This document shows, in pieces, positions 60,597-64,000 of a DNA stretch of 64,000 nt. The notes below the pieces were generated by a model. The model did not search any database, had not been told where the DNA came from, and was given only the letters and a program-made list of their open reading frames with translations. The DNA lies in assembly GCF_021134715.1 (NCBI RefSeq), contig NC_060026.1:4898001-4962000 (forward strand), read 5' to 3'. The first letter of the stretch is position 1, and each line of letters opens with the position of its first letter. Made by a program: the position numbers and the translations under genes. Origin of the DNA: Daphnia pulex (lineage: Eukaryota; Arthropoda; Branchiopoda; Diplostraca; Daphniidae).

Positions 60597-63243
60597 TAAT
60601 GTATTGACATATTCGTTGATTCTATTGTCTGCGCACTCATGTAAAATCCTCCGTCGACCTTCGTGTCTTATCGTAGCCTATATCATCACAATTCTATTTT
60701 TTTAACTACGTTACTTTTCATCTCGTTCCATTTTTATATCGCCAAATCGTTGACATTTGACTAAGCTGACCTTTTCTTCTTACCCGTGCCGTCGAAGACC
60801 CGATCTCCTATAAAGCTTGAAACTGTCACGCAGTAAAAAAAAACACCAGAAAAGAATTTGTTGCTGAAGTAGAAGAGAAGTGCTCATTGTAGTGCACCAT
60901 AAATCAGAAACACCATGAATCTTGAAAATCTACCAGCTCTAGCACCCTTTGGTAGGGACGCAATCATTCCCAATCGATCAACGCCACACAACCATCGCTC
61001 AAGAACACCACGATCATGAAGCTGATATCAGAAAAGTAGTCAACGAAACTGAAGAGATTGCAAGAACCATACGGGCCAATTGAACACCTGCTTGAACTAC
61101 TCGACCCATTTCTCCGCCAAAAACTCAAGTTGTTCATGAAAATGAATCGCTCGTCGGGAAACCCGAATAGATTTACAAGGCGTTAGGTACTAGGCATTCT
61201 AACCATAAAAAAGCAACCAGTTCCAGCCGTTCAAATTATTAGAGAAAAAAATCAAGAGTAGCTGGCTCTTACTAAGTTTGTCCAATTGGTAGTGTTGTTA
61301 ATCAAATTAAGTCTAACATGATTATGTCTTCCATATTAAGTCCACCTTATACTGTTGTCTTTCATATTCATTCCGCCATATTGGTAGTGTCTTTCAAGCA
61401 AAGAAAGCTAGTTTTACAAAGAAGATAAAAGATTTGACTCACCATGGAACCGATTCTTAGATTTTTCGTATTCCAATCTCCCGCTTTATCCACTAGAACG
61501 CTTCTCACAGTTACTATACAATTTTATGATTCATATGTTATAACTTAGAAATTGTCAAATAACTTAAATTAACAGCTAATTACATCCACGTTAAATAAGG
61601 AATAGGATTAAAGAAGAAAAATAAAAAACAATAGAATTAGATTTTTTGTACTTTTTAATTTTACTGTTTTATTGTTACTTAGCTTATAACATTTAAGAAA
61701 TTGTCTTATTTTTCACGTGAGTTCTGTCAACTGATAGAACAAATTTAGCTTGGATTCTAGTGTTGTAGCCGTCCATTGTTGTAGTTAAGGTGAACTTAAA
61801 TAAAACTAAACGTATATTTGCATCCAATGGACGTCCAAACTAGGTCTGTCCATTTATCGTCCGCTATGATCATCTAATGGACGCCATTTTAAACAAAGAA
61901 AAGTAAATCCAGTTTATGTGAAATTATTACGTCAATTAGACAGTTAAAACTCATACAAAATAGACAAGATTACAACATAAATGAAATGCTTGAACGTAGC
62001 AGTACGTAGTTTCTTCGTATTTTTTTATGGAAAATAGACGCAACGAAGAATGGATAAACATACGTCAAATAGACGGATATTAGACCAGCTGTGCTAGCAG
62101 GGTATAGTATAGGGGATGGCGGGGTTATCCTGGACAAAATTTGTAAAATAACCGATTTTAACGAAATTCATTACGATTTGACAAAAAAAATGATGAAAGT
62201 ATAGTTTATTCTTTCCCTCATATTCCCTATTTTTCTCAGGGTTCTAGGTGAGTTTAGAAAAATCGTAACAAGATACAACAAATAAAAAAAAACGAGGTAA
62301 AACAGGACGGTTTGGGTGATCAATTGGACAAGCAAAAAAAGAACTTTTACTAAAGTTTTATTGTTTTTTTGTAAATATTAAAGTAGAGAAATTTCTGTTC
62401 TCTTGTTTTGTAAAAAAAAATGTTGAATTCTTGTTAATTAACACAGAATTTCATAAATTAAAACTAGAGGGTAAAAACTGGACAAATCGGACAAAAAGTA
62501 AGAAAAAGGGGGGCGTTTCAGTATCTCAATCTCCCTTGCAGTCCAATTTTGCCCCCGAGCGCCTGTCCAAACAACCCCCAGCAATGGTCATCAAGGAAAG
62601 TTGTTATAATGTTTTAATCAAGTACATTTATAATTTGAAAATTATTACAACTGATAAAGGGATGGGTAGGCTATTTTTTATTATATTTTATATTTAATTT
62701 GTGAGCTATTACTTGGTCGTAACCCAAAAAAACTATAGAAAAAAAGGAAAAAATAGGGCAAGGGTATATCCACCCGACAAAACTTAAAGTTGACAAGACC
62801 TCGACAAAACTCCGACAGAGGTCGATTTTACCCCGACAGTTCCCGAATTTACTCCGACAAAATGCGATTTCCCCCCGACTGGATTTCCTACGTGTTTGTT
62901 TATTAAATATCCCTGTAACTTTTGTTAATAACGTCATTTGTATTTGAATGTCATAAATCAAGGCGTTGTTTGTAAAAAAAAACAGAGGGAATAAATCAAA
63001 AATTAATTAACGACGGCGAGAAATTTTGCACAGATTACAAAATGCAATTAATCACAAAAGCAATAAGAAAAAAGTTGTTATCTTAAAACGATAAAACTAA
63101 CGGAACAATTAAACATCATTATCATGCTCCCTATTCCTCATAGTCAACCAGCCAAGATGGGCGCTTAGTTCTTCTAGTACTTGTTGCTAGTACCGCTTGT
63201 GGGTTTCTTTTTCTCTTCTCACCTCTTGCATCGATATCTGTTT
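60597..63243. other. No gene; AT-rich repeat-like sequence
   Basis: Contains short fragments with coding-like composition around 60915-61080 but with stops in all frames, and variants of TGGAC/GACAAA words around 61840-62100 and 62110-62600 that hint at eroded repeats. Nothing could be delimited. Confidence 0.4.
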
Positions 63244-64000
63244 TCATATGTGTGCCCCAAGAATCGCAGGCTCAAAATCAGAAATACAGTATTTAATGTT
63301 ACAAAGACTGATGCCTAGAAACTCCAATGAAACATTTTCCTTAATGTGATACAACACATCACTATAGAGCAGCTGGTTTCTGTGCGTCATCAATACGTAC
63401 GCGAACGGAAAAGAATGTTCTTGATAATCAACGTGAATTGTATACACTTGGTTGAACAACTCAGGGGCAGATCTGAAAGTTCCGTCTGACGCTAAAGTGG
63501 TGGCATCACCAAGAAGAGCCAAAATCGAGAGGGAAATAAAAATGACGCCGTACATTGCGACGCCACCCACCACTTTGTCAACAATCTTACTAAAGAACGG
63601 TTTACCCTCGTGTGTTTTACTGCATAAATAAATTAATTAGTAAAACAAATACAATCTTTGTTAAAAAAACATTCTTACCCATAATGGTCGAATCTGGTAC
63701 AAATGTCTTCAATATCGAGTACAGATTTCGGCAGAGAGGGCCCATTCTTTCTCCTTGCATTTTGCATTCTTTTTTGAATAGCGTCATCGCTCGAAGCTGG
63801 CACGTCAGCATAACTGTGACAATTAAAAGCATGTTTTAAGAAAGTACAAATCATGCACAAATACAATATTTACCTGGTGCAATGAATTTCTCTAAAAATG
63901 TCACTTAAATTGCCAGGTTCAGCAGCAGCTTTAGCGACACATTCATTAACTAGGGCAATTCTTCGCAATTATTGAGTCTCTGGACCATGATTATGAGGCG
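63244..64000 (-). pseudogene. MULE-type transposase, 3' part (runs off the window)
   Basis: Three minus-strand exons in consistent phase: 63874-64000+ (HNHGPETQ, then RRIALVNECVAKAAAEPGN), 63679-63813 (RMQNARRKNGPSLPKSVLDI) and 63244-63619. The last holds the MULE core: DGTFRSAPELFNQVYTIH with the first catalytic Asp, then FAYVLMTHRNQ and CISDFEPAIL with the second Asp. FLYWCH/MULE proteins in arthropods have this order. A TAA interrupts the first exon after GPETQ, and a stop at about 63244 truncates the protein before the third catalytic residue. The 5' end is outside the window. Confidence 0.75.

Noticed and set aside
60915..61080. Coding-like patch
   Set aside because: All frames contain stops within short distance, and no family could be recognised.

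Overview
The window looks like a nuclear contig from an arthropod, most likely a branchiopod crustacean such as Daphnia. The genes have many short introns with GT-AG borders and an AT-rich background. There is an exuperantia-type gene, which is arthropod-restricted, a pHCl-type anion channel of arthropod type, and a dense mix of MITEs, a DIRS element and MULE and integrase-core relics. The species call is inference.

Layout, left to right. 1-4.4 kb holds no host gene but has three inverted-repeat transposable elements: a partial foldback element, a TA-flanked mariner-like MITE, and a 945-bp element with a 9-bp target duplication. 4.4-7.4 kb is a decayed exuperantia-like gene with six disabling lesions and a tandemly duplicated first coding segment. 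7.7-8.2 kb is RPP21, the RNase P/MRP subunit. 11.0-11.6 kb is PTRH2, peptidyl-tRNA hydrolase 2. 12.5-20.0 kb is MON2, a Golgi/endosome trafficking scaffold; all 28 coding exons were placed with consistent phase. 20-30 kb is a gene-poor interval with a hAT-type MITE and a perfect 38-bp palindrome. 30.0-39.1 kb is a complete ten-coding-exon pH-sensitive-type chloride channel (pHCl), all in phase, whose introns carry a TIR element with a tRNA-like module and a 10-bp minisatellite. 41.5-43.2 kb on the minus strand is a broken integrase-core gene with a MITE inserted in it, and that MITE contains another. 45.2-47.4 kb is an intracellular-type serpin with a relic alternative C-terminal exon. 48.0-53.2 kb is a degenerate DIRS-type tyrosine-recombinase retrotransposon with inverted ends and an internal complementary region. 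54-57 kb has a MITE and a decayed HECT-like gene on the minus strand. 58-60 kb has unassigned exon relics and hairpins. 63.2-64.0 kb holds the 3' part of a MULE-type transposase on the minus strand, running off the window.

The host genes (RPP21, PTRH2, MON2, pHCl, serpin) are functionally unrelated neighbours with separate transcription units, all on the plus strand. RPP21, PTRH2 and MON2 end just upstream of AATAAA signals. The perfect reading frames across MON2 and pHCl argue that the many frame breaks in the exuperantia copy and the mobile elements are real decay and not sequencing error.
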